The notes under the pieces: model-generated | What the model saw: the letters and a program-made list of their open reading frames with translations, nothing else | Databases searched by the model: none | Told to the model about the DNA's origin: nothing | DNA from: Amphiduros pacificus | Lineage: Eukaryota > Annelida > Polychaeta > Phyllodocida > Hesionidae | Assembly: GCA_949316495.1 (NCBI GenBank) | Contig: OX439002.1 | Span: 6,603,501-6,667,500 of the forward strand | Length of the DNA stretch: 64,000 nucleotides | Reading direction: 5' to 3' | Translations under genes and position numbers: made by a program | Shown here: positions 1 through 12,782 of the stretch, in pieces | Layout of the letters: each line of letters begins with the position of its first letter | How positions within the stretch are numbered: the first letter of the stretch is position 1

Positions 1-487
1 ACAATTGGAATATCATATATATAACGAACCATAGCACAACAACACCTGATTGTCATGTAATATCATACCAGAAAGCCCAATAAGTATAAGCATAAATATA
101 AGTATAAGTATAAGTATAGATAAGTATATGTATAAATATAATTATTAATTATTCTCTTGGTTATATTCTGCCCAATACATATGTCTATTATAATACAGTT
201 TTTAAATATAAAATATATTTTTTGTGTGTCTGACTTTTTTCCAGCCGAGTCACTGTGTTAGTGTTGCCATTGCAAAATGTGCACTGACGAAGGCAACAGA
301 CAAGACTTAACCATTATCTTCTTGGATCCTTCACATCCAAGCCCATGTATAATTGCAAGGTATCAGTCATGTGGACTGGCAGAACCAGCTGATCCACAAC
401 ACCTGCAATTGTTGCTAATCCAGAGAGACATGTATTGTGTCAATGACAGAATAGCACTGAACACTGACATGTCTGCTTGAAGTCCGG
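1..487. other. AT-rich left edge, no gene recognised
   Basis: This stretch holds a short run of degenerate AGTATA-type repeats near 80-140 and a plus-strand open stretch at 277-480 (67 codons) that ends just before a minisatellite. A pyrimidine run ending in CAG just upstream of it (about 232-243) could be a splice acceptor, so a terminal exon is possible. The peptide resembles nothing I know, and I do not call it a gene. Confidence 0.3.
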
Positions 488-1217
488 ATAGTTCTGATCT
501 CAGTGGACACAGTATGAATTATGGATAGTTATGATCTCAGTGGACACAGTATGAATTACAGATAGTTCTGATCTCAGTGGACACAGTATGAAGTCTGGAT
601 AGTTCTGATCTCAGTGGACACAGTATGAAGTCTGGATAGTTCTGATCTCAGTGGACACAGTATGAAGTCTGGATAATTCTGATCTCAGTGGACACAGTAT
701 GAAGTCTGGATAGTTCTGATCTCAGTGGACACAGTATGAAGTCTGGATAGTTCTGATCTCAGTGGACACAGTATGAAGTATGGATAGTTCTGATCTCAGT
801 GGACACAGTATGAAGTCTGGATAGTTCTGATCTCAGTGGACACAGTATGAAGTCTGGATAGTTCTGATCTCAGTGGACACAGTATGAAGTCTGGATAGTT
901 CTGATCTCAGTGGACACAGTATGAAGTCTGGATAGTTCTGATCTCAGTGGACACAGTATGAAGTCTGGATAGTTCTGATCTCAGTGGACACAGTATGAAG
1001 TCTGGATAGTTCTGATCTCAGTGGACACAGTATGAAGTCTGGATAGTTCTGATCTCAGTGGACACAGTATGAAGTCTGGATAGTTCTGATCTCAGTGGAC
1101 ACAGTATGAAGTCTGGATAGTTCTGATCTCAGTGGACACAGTATGAAGTCTGGATAGTTCTGATCTCAGTGGACACAGTATGAAGTCTGGATAGTTCTGA
1201 TCTCAGTGGACACAGTT
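488..1217. repeat. 37-bp minisatellite, about 20 copies
   Basis: The unit begins GATAGTTCTGATCTCAGTGG and ends with TATGAAGTCTG. The first two or three copies are divergent and the central copies are almost identical, the usual picture of a minisatellite that is homogenised internally and decays at its edge. There are no unique spacers between copies, so this is not a CRISPR array. Confidence 0.95.
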
Positions 1218-1987
1218 TGATGTGGGACTGATCCTAAATAGGACGGTTTCATACACTTTCTTTGCATGTATATTTTATCATAGAACATTTTGCATTTCAG
1301 CATATGCATGGTGCCATTATTTTGTAGATAAGAACATTGTGTTCTTACATATAAAGTCTATTTGCTGTGCACTTCTTAATAAGGCACAGTGAAATATCAG
1401 CATATGAGTTGACATATCTCTAACAATTAAAAAATTAGTTAGTGCAAACCATTATTATGGTTGACTTGCATATGATGATTTCAGTATCTGAAGTCAAGCA
1501 ACGAGTAGGTTCTTTATTCTTAGCAACCTCCTCCAAGGATATTAAAATATATGTTTTCTTGTTGATTTACTTGTTAGTTGAATTAATAAGGATTCAACTT
1601 ACTTTTCACTTTCCACTTCACTCGGCCCTCTTGGTTGATCTGCAATCAAATAAGTCCCCCATTAGTAAACAATAAAGCTGAACTTAACAAAGGCCTTAGA
1701 AAATCTCCCTTGCTGACAAACAACAATCTTGTTAAATAACTGCATTTTCTAAAAGCAAAAAAAGAAAGACTTTTTTGAAAAAGAAATAATACTGTCCTGC
1801 TGAAAACAATGTTATTTACACATTAATACAGTATATTATTCATTTATTAATAAAATGTATCAAAATTAAATGTAAAATTAAATGTATCAGGATTAACATG
1901 AAGTGGCACTATCTAAATATTTGAAAAATGTTATTCCGAAAGATCAGTACACTAAAACAAAAAATAAATATTGTAAAAAATTGATGC
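1218..1987. other. AT-rich intergenic DNA, nothing recognised
   Basis: No splice-bounded coding stretch, RNA gene or element is visible. The open frame at 1,442-1,675 has AT-driven composition and no family resemblance. Confidence 0.5.
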
Positions 1988-4262
1988 AGAATCAGGTGGG
2001 GTGGAGAGGGTGGCAGGATCAGGTGGGGTGGAGAGGGTGGCAGGATCATGTGAGGTGGAGAGGGTGGCAGGATCAGGTGAGGTGGAGAGGGTGGCAGGAT
2101 CAGGTGGGGTGGAGAGGGCGGCAGGATCAGGTGGGGTGGAGAGGGCGGAAGGATCAGGTGGGGTGGAGAGGGCGGCAGGATCAGGTGGGATGGAGAGGGT
2201 GGCAGGATCAGGTGGGATGGAGAGGGTGACAGGATCAGGTGGGGTGGAGAAGGGGAGAGGGTGGCAGGATCAGGTGAGGTGGAGAGGGTGGCAGGATCAG
2301 GTGAGGTGGAGAGGGTGGCAGGATCATGTGAGGTGGAGAGGGTGGCAGGATCAGGTGAGGTGGAGAGGGTGGCAGGATCAGGTGGGGTGGAGAGGGTGGC
2401 AGGATCAGGTGAGGTGGAGAGGGTGGCAGGATCAGGTGAGGTGGAGAGGGTGGCAGGATCAGGTGAGGTGGAGAGAGTGGCAGGATCAGGTGGGGTGGAG
2501 AGGGTGGCAGGATCATGTGAGGTGGAGAGGGTGGCAGGATCAGGTGGGGTGGAGAGGGTGGCAGGATCAGGTGGGGTGGAGAGGGCGGCAGGATCAGGTG
2601 GGGTGGAGAGGGCAGAAGGATCAGGTGGGGTGGAGAGGGCGGCAGGATCAGGTGGGATGGAGAGGGTGGCAGGATCAGGTGGGATGGAGAGGGTGACAGG
2701 ATCAGGTGGAGTGGAGAAGGGGAGAGGGTGGCAGGATCAGGTGAGGTGGAGAGGGTGGCAGGATCAGGTGAGGTGGAGAGAGTGGCAGGATCAGGTGGGG
2801 TGGATAGGGTGGCAGGATCAGGTGGGATGGAAAGGGTGGCAGGATCAGGTGAGGTGGAGAGGGTGGCAGGATCAGGTGGGATGGAGAGGGCGGCAGGATC
2901 AGGTGAGGTGGAGAGGGTGGCAGGATCAGGTGAAGTGGAGAGGGTGGCAGGATCAGGTGGGGTGGAGAGAGTGGCAGGATCATGTGGGGTGGAGAGGGTG
3001 GCAGGATCAGGTGGGATGGAGAGGGTGGCAGGATCAGGTGGGATGGAGAGGGTGGCAGGATCAGGTGGGATGGAGAGGGGGAGAGGGTGGCAGGATCAGG
3101 TGGGATGGAGAAGGGGAGAGGGTGGCAGGATCAGGTGGGGTGGAGAGGGTGGCAGGATCAGGTGGGATGGAGAGGGTGGCAGGATTAGGTGGGGTGGAGA
3201 GGGTGGCAGGATCAGGTGGGATGGAGATGGTGGCAGGATCAGGTGGGGTGGAGAGGGTTGCAGGATCAGGTGGGGTGGAGAAGGGGAGAGGGTGGCAGGA
3301 TCAGGTGGGGTGGAGAGGGTGGCAAGATCAGGTGGGGTGGAGAGGGTGGCAGAATCAGGTGGGGTGGAGAGGGTGGCAGGATCAGGTGGGATGGAGAGGG
3401 TGGCAGGATCAGGTGGGATGGAGAGGGTGGCAGGATCAGGTGGGATGGAGAGGGTGGCAGGATCAGGTGGGATGGAGAAGGGGAGAGGGTGGCAGGATCA
3501 GGTGGGGTGGAGGGGGTGGCAGGATCAGGTGGGATGGAGAGGGTGGCAGGATCAGGTGGGGTGGAGAGTGTGGCAGGATCAGGTGGGGTGGAGAGGGTGG
3601 CAGGATCAGGTGGGATGGAGAGGGTGGCAGGATCAGGTGGGGTGGAGAGGGTGGCAGGATCAGGTGGGGTGGAGAGGGTGGCAGGATCAGGTGGGAAGGA
3701 GAGGGTGGTAGGATCAGGTGGGGTGGAGAGGGTGGCAGGATCAGGTGGGATGGAGAGGGTGGCAGGATCAGGTGGGATGGAGAGGGTGGCAGGATCAGGT
3801 GGGATGGAGAGGGTGGCAGGATCAGGTGGGATGGAGAAGGGGAGAGGGTGGCAGGATCAGGTGGGGTGGAGGGGGTGGCAGGATCAGGTGGGATGGAGAG
3901 GGTGGCAGGATCAGGTGGGATGGAGAGTGTGGCAGGATCAGGTGGGGTGGAGAGGGTGGCAGGATCAGGTGGGATGGAGAGGGTGGCAGGATCAGGTGGG
4001 GTGGAGAGGGTGGCAGGATCAGGTGGGGTGGAGAGGGTGGCAGGATCAGGTGGGAAGGAGAGGGTGGTAGGATCAGGTGGGGTGGAGAGGGTGGCAGGAT
4101 CAGGTGGGGTGGAGAGGGTGGCAGGATCAGGTGGGAAGGAGAGGGTGGCAGGATCAGGTGGAGTGGAGAGGGTGGCAGGATCAGGTGGGGTGGAGAGGGT
4201 GGCAGGTGAGGTGGGGTGGAGAGGGTGGCAGGATCAGGTAGTTGGAGAGGGTGGCAGGATCT
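1988..4262. repeat. G-rich 27-bp minisatellite, about 84 copies
   Basis: The unit begins GATCAGGTGGGGTGGAGAGG and ends GTGGCAG. Because 27 is a multiple of three, all frames stay open for long distances (9-residue periods such as AGSGGVERV); these are by-products of the repeat and not genes. Occasional longer units containing GAGAAGGGGAGAGGG shift the phase. Blocks are repeated at a higher order: about 2,091-2,240 recurs at about 2,565-2,712, and about 3,475-3,836 recurs at about 3,837-4,200. The plus strand is a dense series of G runs of two to four, so it may form G-quadruplexes. Confidence 0.95.
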
Positions 4263-7200
4263 GTAGGAGTGTTGCAGGAAGTGATAGCGGTAGTTAAGTG
4301 CTGCCTGATTGCAGGGCTGGTTTAAGTCTGGGCCTTGTCACTATCTCCACTTTACCCCCAGTTATCCTCCTGTATATTAGACTCCATCCACTATCTCAGG
4401 CTGCTGTAGAGACATGCTACCAGTGGATTAACAACAATCTCCAGCCATTCAAACTAAACATTTTCTTTAAACATTCCATGCAAAATGTAAAAGCATTAAT
4501 ACCATTTCAAACAATTATATTTTGCAGCATATTGAATGGGAGCTTAGTTCCTTTTTGATTGTTAGTTCATCTTCAGAAACAAAATATAAATCCATCTGAC
4601 TAAGCTGGGTCTACCCCACACCTCATAGCATAGCTTTCTCTTCTACTAACACCAGACATCTATTAACCATAAATTTAGCTTTAGATAAAAGTAGAGAATG
4701 AACTGTGGAAAGTGTTTCTGTGAAGGTGGAACAATAATATTGTTGCTTTTGATAGTTATTTGTAGAAGTGTTATCCCAACCCCAGCCCATCTGGTGCCAA
4801 GCTAACACAATTAGCCAAATGATATGAAGTCATAGTAAAGGCATGCTAATAGAGAGAAAAGGTAAAATTAGAAATAGCTCTGATGGACTTGTAAATAATA
4901 CTCTTTCTTCTGTAAACAGAGCATGTTTTATGATTTTCAGGACAAATCTTCTTTTTCAATGTCTGCATATATATTTTTTTCTGTTTGAACAGATTAGAGT
5001 GTTCGAGTCTGGTACCTGAACCTTATCTAGGTTAACCTGAAGGTATTAGGTTTTTTATTCATTTATAATGAACTTAACTTGCAATTATGTGTCCAATTTT
5101 TTTAGACACATACAAGAGTCTTGGTTGACATCTTCCTGAAGTTTTGACAAGTACCATCCCCTCACATTGGCAATAGATAAAGGAAATTTAACATTAAATT
5201 CCTGTTTTCAAAAGGCAAATACACAGTGCAAAACCCAGAATAGGAATTGCTTCAATTTAATTAAATTGTAACCTGCTAGTTGTTATTTATTGTGTCACAC
5301 AGTTTCAGGGAAAATTTTCCACTGTGCCTCGTCATTGGGTTTTGGGTCACTCCCCGACACCCCCATATTTCACGATGATTTATCCTGGTGCGAGATGCTT
5401 GGACACTCTCAAGTGGCATGTTCTACTCTGTTTACTGGGGGTGACAGCCTGTTCCAAACTGCTGTACATTCTCAATGTCTAAGATTCTTTTCTGAATGGC
5501 ATTCTCACTTACCACACATAAGACTTTCATTTTTTTTTCAAAAATGTGTTTTGATATCTATATCACCATATTGTTTATATTTTGCAAGTCTTATTCAAGA
5601 TCGACTTATTTATCCAAAAATGATTGAAGAAGTTTGATGTGTCTGATATCTAGATTTCACATAAAGGTTAGAAAACTAGGATTGTGATCATAATCAGCAA
5701 TGGCTACTGAATCGCCATATTTTTGGTAAAACAATTAGGAGTCTAGATCTTCTTAGAGGTCTGTGTACTTTATACTTTCTCATGTTGGTAGCCAGAGCCA
5801 GATTTCCTAGATGAAAGGCATCACGTAATTTAAGCCCAGTAAGATGCAAATTTCTAAAAAAACATGGTGAGATCCTCAGGTGTCTTTCATCATAATCCAG
5901 TTTCCCCCAAAGCCCTCTAATCCGGACCATAATGCTGGACATTCCAGCCAGTCATAAGATCTCACGATCCTTTGCTATCCCATTCTTGGTTATTTTATCT
6001 CAAGGTTCATCTGTTTGAGCTTCACGTAACAGAAGCTTCACGTTGGTAAAATGACATTTTTGGAAGGGTTTAAAGGAAGCTATTGGGTCATATATTTGTT
6101 CCAGTTTTCCACTTGTTGCACTAATCTTACCCATCCCCCTGACCTCTGACCAACCTCAGATCAACCATGGGGTTCTGATGGGAAATTTCATTTTCTGATT
6201 TTTGACACTGACAACAGCAATATACATTTGCATAAAGTGTAAGAACATTAGTTCATATGGCTGACTGGCGGTGGAATAGGTAATATCCACTTTATTGGTT
6301 CTAATCATATTAAATGGGCATGAGATTGTGCAATATGTGATATGTGGGTCATGGTGACAAACGGGGCATAGGGTTACAGTGTGGACACCCTCCACAGTAC
6401 ACAGCTATGCCTGGAATGCACACAAATCACATGCTCACATCTTCATGGGGTGAGCTGGGCACAATGTTTGAAAGTGTTCCCCAAAAAAGTGGGGAGATCA
6501 CTGGATAATAGTAAAATGAAATATAATTTCAATATCCATCATTGATTGATCAAGAAGTGTGAATAATGCAAGGAAAAGATTGTGGGATTTCTTATTTTAT
6601 GATACCACAATAGCCTAATTCAGCCATCTATGTCAAGCTTGGCCATTTTATAAAATGATTTATCAATGAGAAGCAAATGTGTGACAGATTATAGTTGGAA
6701 TTGCCCATCATATTAGCCCATATATGAATGTGATTATACAGAGGAGTAATGGCGGAGACAATGTGGCAAATGTAGGTCTATAATAATGTGTCATAAATCT
6801 GCTGTATCTGACACACTGACCCTAAAAGTGCACAGGCTATCTATCACATATGTATGACACATCTCTCCACTGCGATATCAATCATCTGATCCATTTACAA
6901 AACTTTACAGTCTGAAATTACACGCAACATTAGATAATGGCACTTTGAGATAAAATGATCTCTAATATCAAAATTTTAAATTTGATTGAAAAAAAAATGC
7001 ATTAAATCAGAAAATAATTATATTCAACAGAAGCCAGCTAAACCAAACTGCTCCCTGATGACCAAATCTGCCCCAGGCTTTGAACCACTAGGGGGCACTG
7101 ACAAAGTGACCAGAGGGCAGCAACAGTGTCGACAGGACAGGACACTGAAAGGACATTGCTCGCACTTCTGTTCTTCCATGCGGTACCTGGGGCTGATAAT

Positions 7201-7282
7201 TAAATGATTTACATAATTGTCCCCTCGGCTGTGATACATGCCACAGTCTGTAACTAGCATAATGTTACAGACACATACCACC
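4263..7282. other. Intergenic DNA, no gene recognised
   Basis: I saw several short open frames (for example 5,290-5,637 on plus and 5,694-5,942 and 7,024-7,281 on minus), but none has a recognisable domain or convincing splice borders. There is no transposase or RNA gene signature. Confidence 0.45.
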
Positions 7283-8090
7283 TCCCTGACCTCCTCCTAC
7301 CTCCCCGACCTCCTCATGCCTCCTCCCCGACCTCCTCATGCCACCTCCCAACCTCCTCATGCCACCTCCTCGACCTCCTCACGCCACCTCCCCGACCTCC
7401 TCATGCCACCTCCCAACCTCCTCATGCCACCTCCTCGACCTCCTCACGCCACCTCCCCGACCTCCTCATGCCACCTCCTTGACCTCATGCCACCTCTCCA
7501 ACCTCCTCATGCCTCCTCCCCGACCTCCTCATGCCACCTCCCCAACCTCCTCATGCCACCTCTCCAATCTCCTCATGCCACCTCCTCGACCTCCTCACGC
7601 CACCTCCCCGACCTCCTCACGCCACCTCCCCAACCTGCTCATGCCACCTCTCCAACCTCCTCATGCCACCTCCCTGACCTCCTCACGCCACCTCCCCGAC
7701 CTCCTCATGCCACCTCTCCAATCTCCTCATGCCACCTCCTCGACTTCCTCATGCCACCTCTCCAATCTCCTCATGCTACCTCCTCGATCTCCTCATGCCA
7801 CCTCTCCAACCTCCTCACGCCACCTCCCAACCTCCTCATGCCACCTCCCCGACCTCCACACGCCACCTCCCAACCTCCTCATGCCACCTCCCCAACCTCC
7901 TCATGCCACCTCCCCAACCTCCTCCTACCACCTCCCCAACCTCCTCCTACCACCTCCCCGACCTCCTCATGCCACCTCCCCGACCTCCTCCTACCACCTC
8001 CTCGACCTCCTCACGCCACCTCCCCGACCTCCTCCTACCACCTCCTCGACCTCCTCACGCCACCTCCCCAACCTCCTCCTACCACCTCCC
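7283..8090. repeat. Pyrimidine-rich 20-22-bp minisatellite, about 37 copies
   Basis: The unit is of the type CCACCTCCCCGACCTCCTCA followed by TG or CG. The plus strand is almost all C and T apart from the ATG/ACG step, so the complement is a long G/A-rich strand. Open frames here (THR/SER/PRO-rich) are repeat by-products. Confidence 0.93.
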
Positions 8091-8105
8091 AGTGGTAGGA
8101 GGAGG
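8072..8105. repeat. Perfect 14-bp inverted repeat closing the CT array
   Basis: CCTCCTCCTACCAC at 8,072-8,085 is followed after six bases by its exact reverse complement at 8,092-8,105. The array stops precisely at this hairpin, which suggests a fold-back or template-switch event at its edge. Confidence 0.85.
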
Positions 8106-8682
8106 CTTATATGCTCACAAAATGACTTGCCACCAGATCTTATATGTTTGATTGCTTCCGCTTGAGGGTGCTGCGATAATAGCTGGTCCTCTGGGTCATA
8201 CACAGCTCCAATGAGGCGTGCACTCATTCAGACCATGAATCAATATTTATATATCAGCTGTGCCATATTTTCCACATTAGCTCTGGTGTCAAACATAAGC
8301 CGATTGTGGGTTGCCATCTTGCCCCATTGGAAACACCACATCTGAACTGCACAAAAACAAATCGGGAGTGAACAAAAAACTCTCTTATATTCAACCATTT
8401 AACAAGAAAGTCTTTAAAAAAAAAAAAAAAGTTTACAGTTTCCTTTTAAAAAATGATATTTATATTTTCTCATCATTTTGAAGTTGCCATAAATGTAGAC
8501 TACAGTGACTGGCAACTGTCTGAAACTGGCAGTTGAAACTCTGACATATTTAACACAGTCAAACATCTAGCATACCTTTCTTCTGAGTATTAAGTTATTG
8601 ATTTTCATATATTCTACGTTTGCAAAACAATATTTCAATTCTATGTTTATTTATGCAGTTGAAGTGTCCCCCCTCCCAGTAT
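8106..8682. other. AT-rich spacer, nothing recognised
   Basis: A 14-A run lies near 8,417. No coding or RNA signal was seen. Confidence 0.45.
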
Positions 8683-9372
8683 CGCCACTGACAGGGTGCA
8701 GTATAGCCACAGACCTGGTGCAGTATAGCCACAGACCTGGTGCAGTATAGCCATTGACCGGGTGCAGTATAGCCACAGGCCGGGTGCAGTATAGCCACAG
8801 ACCGGGTACAGTATAGCCATAGACCAGGTGCAGTATAGCCACAGACCTGGTGCAGTATAGCCACGGACCTGGTGCAGTATCGCCACTGACAGGGTGCAGT
8901 ATAGCCACAGACCTGGTGCAGTATAGCCACAGACCTGGTGCAGTATAGCCATTGACCGGGTGCAGTATAGCCATTGACCGGGTGCAGTATAGCCACAGAC
9001 CGGGTGCAGTATAGCCATTGACCGGGTGCAGTATAGCCACAGACCGGGTGCAGTATAGCCATTGACCGGGTGCAGTATAGCCACAGACCGGGTGCAGTAT
9101 AGCCATTGACCAGGTGCAGTATAGCCACAGACCGGGTGCAGTATAGCCAATGACTGGGTGCAGTATAGCCAGACCGGGTGCAGTATAGCCACAGACCGGG
9201 TGCAGTATAGCCACAGACCGGGTGCAGTATAGCCATTGACCGGGTGCAGTATAGCCATTGACCGGGTGCAGTATAGCCACAGACCGGGTGCAGTATAGCC
9301 ACAGACCGGGTGCAGTATAGCCATTGACCGGGTGCAGTATAGTCACAGACCGGGTGCAGTATAGTTATGGAC
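8683..9372. repeat. 22-bp minisatellite, about 31 copies
   Basis: The unit is of the type GCCACAGACCGGGTGCAGTA followed by TA, with CACAG/CATTG and CCGGG/CCTGG variants. All three minus frames remain open across it; those peptides (YTAPGLWLYCTRS type) are not genes. Confidence 0.95.
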
Positions 9373-10377
9373 CTGGTGGGGTGAGCTAACATTCACCACT
9401 CTGCAGCAATCCTCAGTGGACTTTGATGATTTTTTATTCTACACACAACTGTTTTTATAACATTTTAGATTGCCACATTAATGAAGATATATTACAGGGT
9501 ACAGTAATAAAATGTACTCAGAGAATGACATTCATGGTCAGATAATTACATGCTATGATGCCTGATAACAGTGTAATCAATATATACCGCGTTTTTAAGG
9601 CACATTTGCTACTAATCAAATATAAATGTGATCAGCATCAGATATATATTATTATTTTTCCAAATACAAAAAAAGACTCATTCAAAACATACTAACCAGC
9701 AAAACTCTAAACATCACAATTAATTCATATTAAATAGAATTTGTCAAAGTGATACTAACCTTAGATGTATCTGATAATCGGTAATGATGTTTGTCTTCAG
9801 TGCTGAACAGTTTACTGACATGCTCCATTTTGCCACCATGTTGGTCCTTATGCCAGTTTCTCCCGCCTTGTTTTTTTTCTCCTCCCCCATCCTCTCTTGT
9901 TGTGAACATTACATTCTTCTATCAACATCTTTTTTGTGTCTGGTTCTCAGATTCCCCAACGCCTTAGCCTCGACCTGATTGGTTCTCCTGGTCCCCTGTA
10001 ATAAGTGGATCAGTAGGTTAGACTGGTTCCCACACTCTTCTACAATTATGCCCGGAAGTGACAAGGTTGGCAGGGTCAAAGGTCACATTTTTGAAGGTCA
10101 AAAACATTTCTCAGATTCATCTTATGCAGATATATACAAACTCTTATGATCATCTGGTGGTTATATGATCAATGACAGCATCAATATAACATGTGGAAAT
10201 GTGCTCTCATTCAAACATATTCAAAGATGGCATCCAGAAGCATCAAAGCTTTGTCGTTATATCGGCAGACAGACTGGCACTGCACAAGAAACAAAAGTAG
10301 CTACATATGTCTCGGTGAGATTTGCTCATGAAGACAAAATATGAAATCAAAATAAGACAAAGATTCCATATTAAGAG

Positions 10378-10415
<38 letters not shown>

Positions 10416-11404
10416 TCCCAAACTATTGCATGTAACATACGTCTGCATTGTCTCTCAATGCAATTAATAATATGCTAATTGTTCCCTCACATCAAATGCA
10501 ATTATATAACAAAACTAAATCTTACATCTCAAACCCTGGGGGCACTACTGAATAAAGAAGTCCTGAACCACAGATTATGCTTTGATTTGATTGGCACATA
10601 GTCCCATCAAGCTCATTATAAAATAGGCCTTTTTTTGGTATTGGAGACTCTGTATATTTGATCAAAATAGATTGCTACATAAATTGATGTTTTCTTATGT
10701 AATACAGTAAGATGCCCCCCCGGCTGACGATTCTGGCAAAATTCACACTGTCTCAACATATCTCTACCTAGATGACTAAAACAGTGTCTTATTGTGCCTG
10801 TGGTATTTCTTTTCTGAACTCTTTTTGTGAGGATTTTCCCCTCAAGTCAGCAAGTTTAGGATGGGAAGTTTCACGTCTTCCATCATTGCCCGAAGTTATA
10901 ATATTTCTTCCCTTTGAAAGAATTCTGATTTACTATATATAAGTAATAATGTGCTTCCAAACTGTTCCTGCCAGACTTTTTACTTCATTATAATTGTCAT
11001 ATAAGATGTCTCTTGCATGTTCTATGGCTATAAAGCCCCACATTCCCAACATCATAACTACAGACATATCATCAAACCAGGAATCCTAAATAATACCACC
11101 AGTCCTTCATGCTTCAACTTTGGATTATATAATAACTCAAATCTTTATATATTTTAAGTAACCTGTCTTGTGGAATTCAAATAAGCCGTCCTTTGAGAGA
11201 AATGGGAACTAATGAGAATAACAACCCTTTTAACAAAAATGTATCTATGAAGTATCTCATAACACAGATACAAAATCATTCTCATAAAGTTATTTATTCA
11301 GTGATTCAAAGAAGGCAGGGAGCCAAAAAAAGGACTTGTTGTGTGTCTGCCAGTGCCAGCATCCACAGTGTCTGTGACATCCTTCTCAATCCCTTAATAC
11401 ACCT
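9373..11404. other. Intergenic DNA, no gene recognised
   Basis: The content is AT-rich with one TG microsatellite (listed separately). The open frame at 9,784-9,978 is short and unrecognised. Confidence 0.45.
10381..10414. repeat. (TG)17 microsatellite
   Basis: An uninterrupted run of 17 TG dinucleotides, capable of Z-DNA and likely to vary in length. Confidence 0.97.
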
Positions 11405-12075
11405 TCCTCAGTCGCATCAAGATGTACACCAGTCACATCAAGATGTACATCAGTCACATCAAGATGTATGTCAGTCACATCAAGATGTACATCAGTCACA
11501 TCAAGATATATATCAGTCATGTCAAATCAGGTCAAGATATTTGTCAATCAGGTCAAGATCTTTGCCAATCAGGTCCAAACATTTAGCAGTCAAGTCCAAA
11601 CATTTAGTAGTTAGGTCCAGACATTTAGCAGTCAGGTCTAGACATTTAGCAGTCAGGTCTAGACATTTAGCAGTCAGGTCCAGACATTTAGCAGTCAGGT
11701 CCAGACATTTAGCAGTCAGGTCCAAACATTTAGTAGTCAGGTCCAGACATTTAGTAGTCAGGTCCAGACATTTGTCCGTCAGGTCCAGACATTTAGTAGT
11801 TAGGTCCAGACATTTACCAGTCAGGTCCAGACATTTAGTAGTTAGGTCCAGACATTTAGTAGTTAGGTCCAGACATTTGTCCTTCACGTCCAGACATTTA
11901 GTAGTTAGGTTCAGACATTTAGTAGTCAGGTCCAGACATTTAGTAGTCAGGTCCAAACATTTAGCAGTCAGGTCCAGACATTTAGCAGTCAGGTTCAGAC
12001 ATTTAGTAGTCAGGTCCAAACATTTAGTAGTCAGGTCCAGACATTTAGTAGTCAGGTCCAGACATTTAATATTCA
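11405..12075. repeat. Two adjoining 21-bp minisatellites
   Basis: Positions about 11,405-11,520 carry about six copies of a CAGTCACATCAAGATGTACA type unit. From about 11,521 to 12,075 a related 21-bp unit of the type CAGGTCCAGACATTTAGTAG follows in about 26 copies. The equal period and the shared AGTCA/CAGG phase suggest that one arose from the other. The 21-bp period keeps frames open on both strands (7-residue period); I see no gene. Confidence 0.93.
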
Positions 12076-12782
12076 CTTCCGTTTACTCCTTGAGTTTTTG
12101 TTATTACTTAATGTGGTTATCCCAAAGTAGTCTATAACAAAATGTGCTCCCCTCCCACGGTTCAGGTGACACAAAAATAAGAATATGTAACCTTGATATG
12201 GAAGACAAACTGCTGGAATCAAGAGATGCCCATCCTGACTCAAACTAAACCTTATTGAATGTATACTTATAATGTTACTTGATTTCCGATGTAAACTGCA
12301 GGGTTGGTGACTGTATCAAGGTCCCTCTGGTTTCTGCATATGTCTAAATGACAGACATTCTGTAGACAAATATTCAGAATGAACTGTCTTGTGGGCTATC
12401 TTGTTATAATACAAAGAATGCACAAAACCTGAGACAGAAAACCACAAAAATGTGGTCATCATGAGGGATGGGCTGTGTATGGGGGGAGAGGTCATCACCT
12501 GGGTCACAAATTATTGTAGTGGGAAGCTGGAAGTTTCCAGAATCCACCAAGTTAGAGAATCATACATTAGAAAAAGCTCTTGTTGCATGGTAGTACGAGT
12601 TAATCTATGCCTTATGATCTGTTTCTTGTTTTGTTTGCATATTGCACTTCATAAAGAGGTAAATCCAGTTTGCAAATCCTAAAAGGCAAAACTGATGTTT
12701 GAGAGAATTTGGAGGTTCAAAACACATACGGGTACTGCATTACTTAGTTGTTGTTTAATTGATAAAATTTAGAGCCAAGCTA
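12076..12782. other. Spacer, nothing recognised
   Basis: Short open frames on both strands near 12,316-12,682 overlap each other and match no family I know. Confidence 0.45.

Noticed and set aside
1988-4297. Long plus-strand frames (up to 678 codons) with 9-residue AGSGGVERV-type repeats, resembling a structural repeat protein
   Set aside because: The 27-bp period keeps several frames open at once, the phase shifts at longer units, and there is no signal peptide, flanking unique coding sequence or splice border.
8595-9392. Three overlapping minus-strand repeat frames (YTAPGLWLYCTRS type)
   Set aside because: All three frames are open through the same 22-bp repeat, which indicates absence of stops in the unit and not selection.
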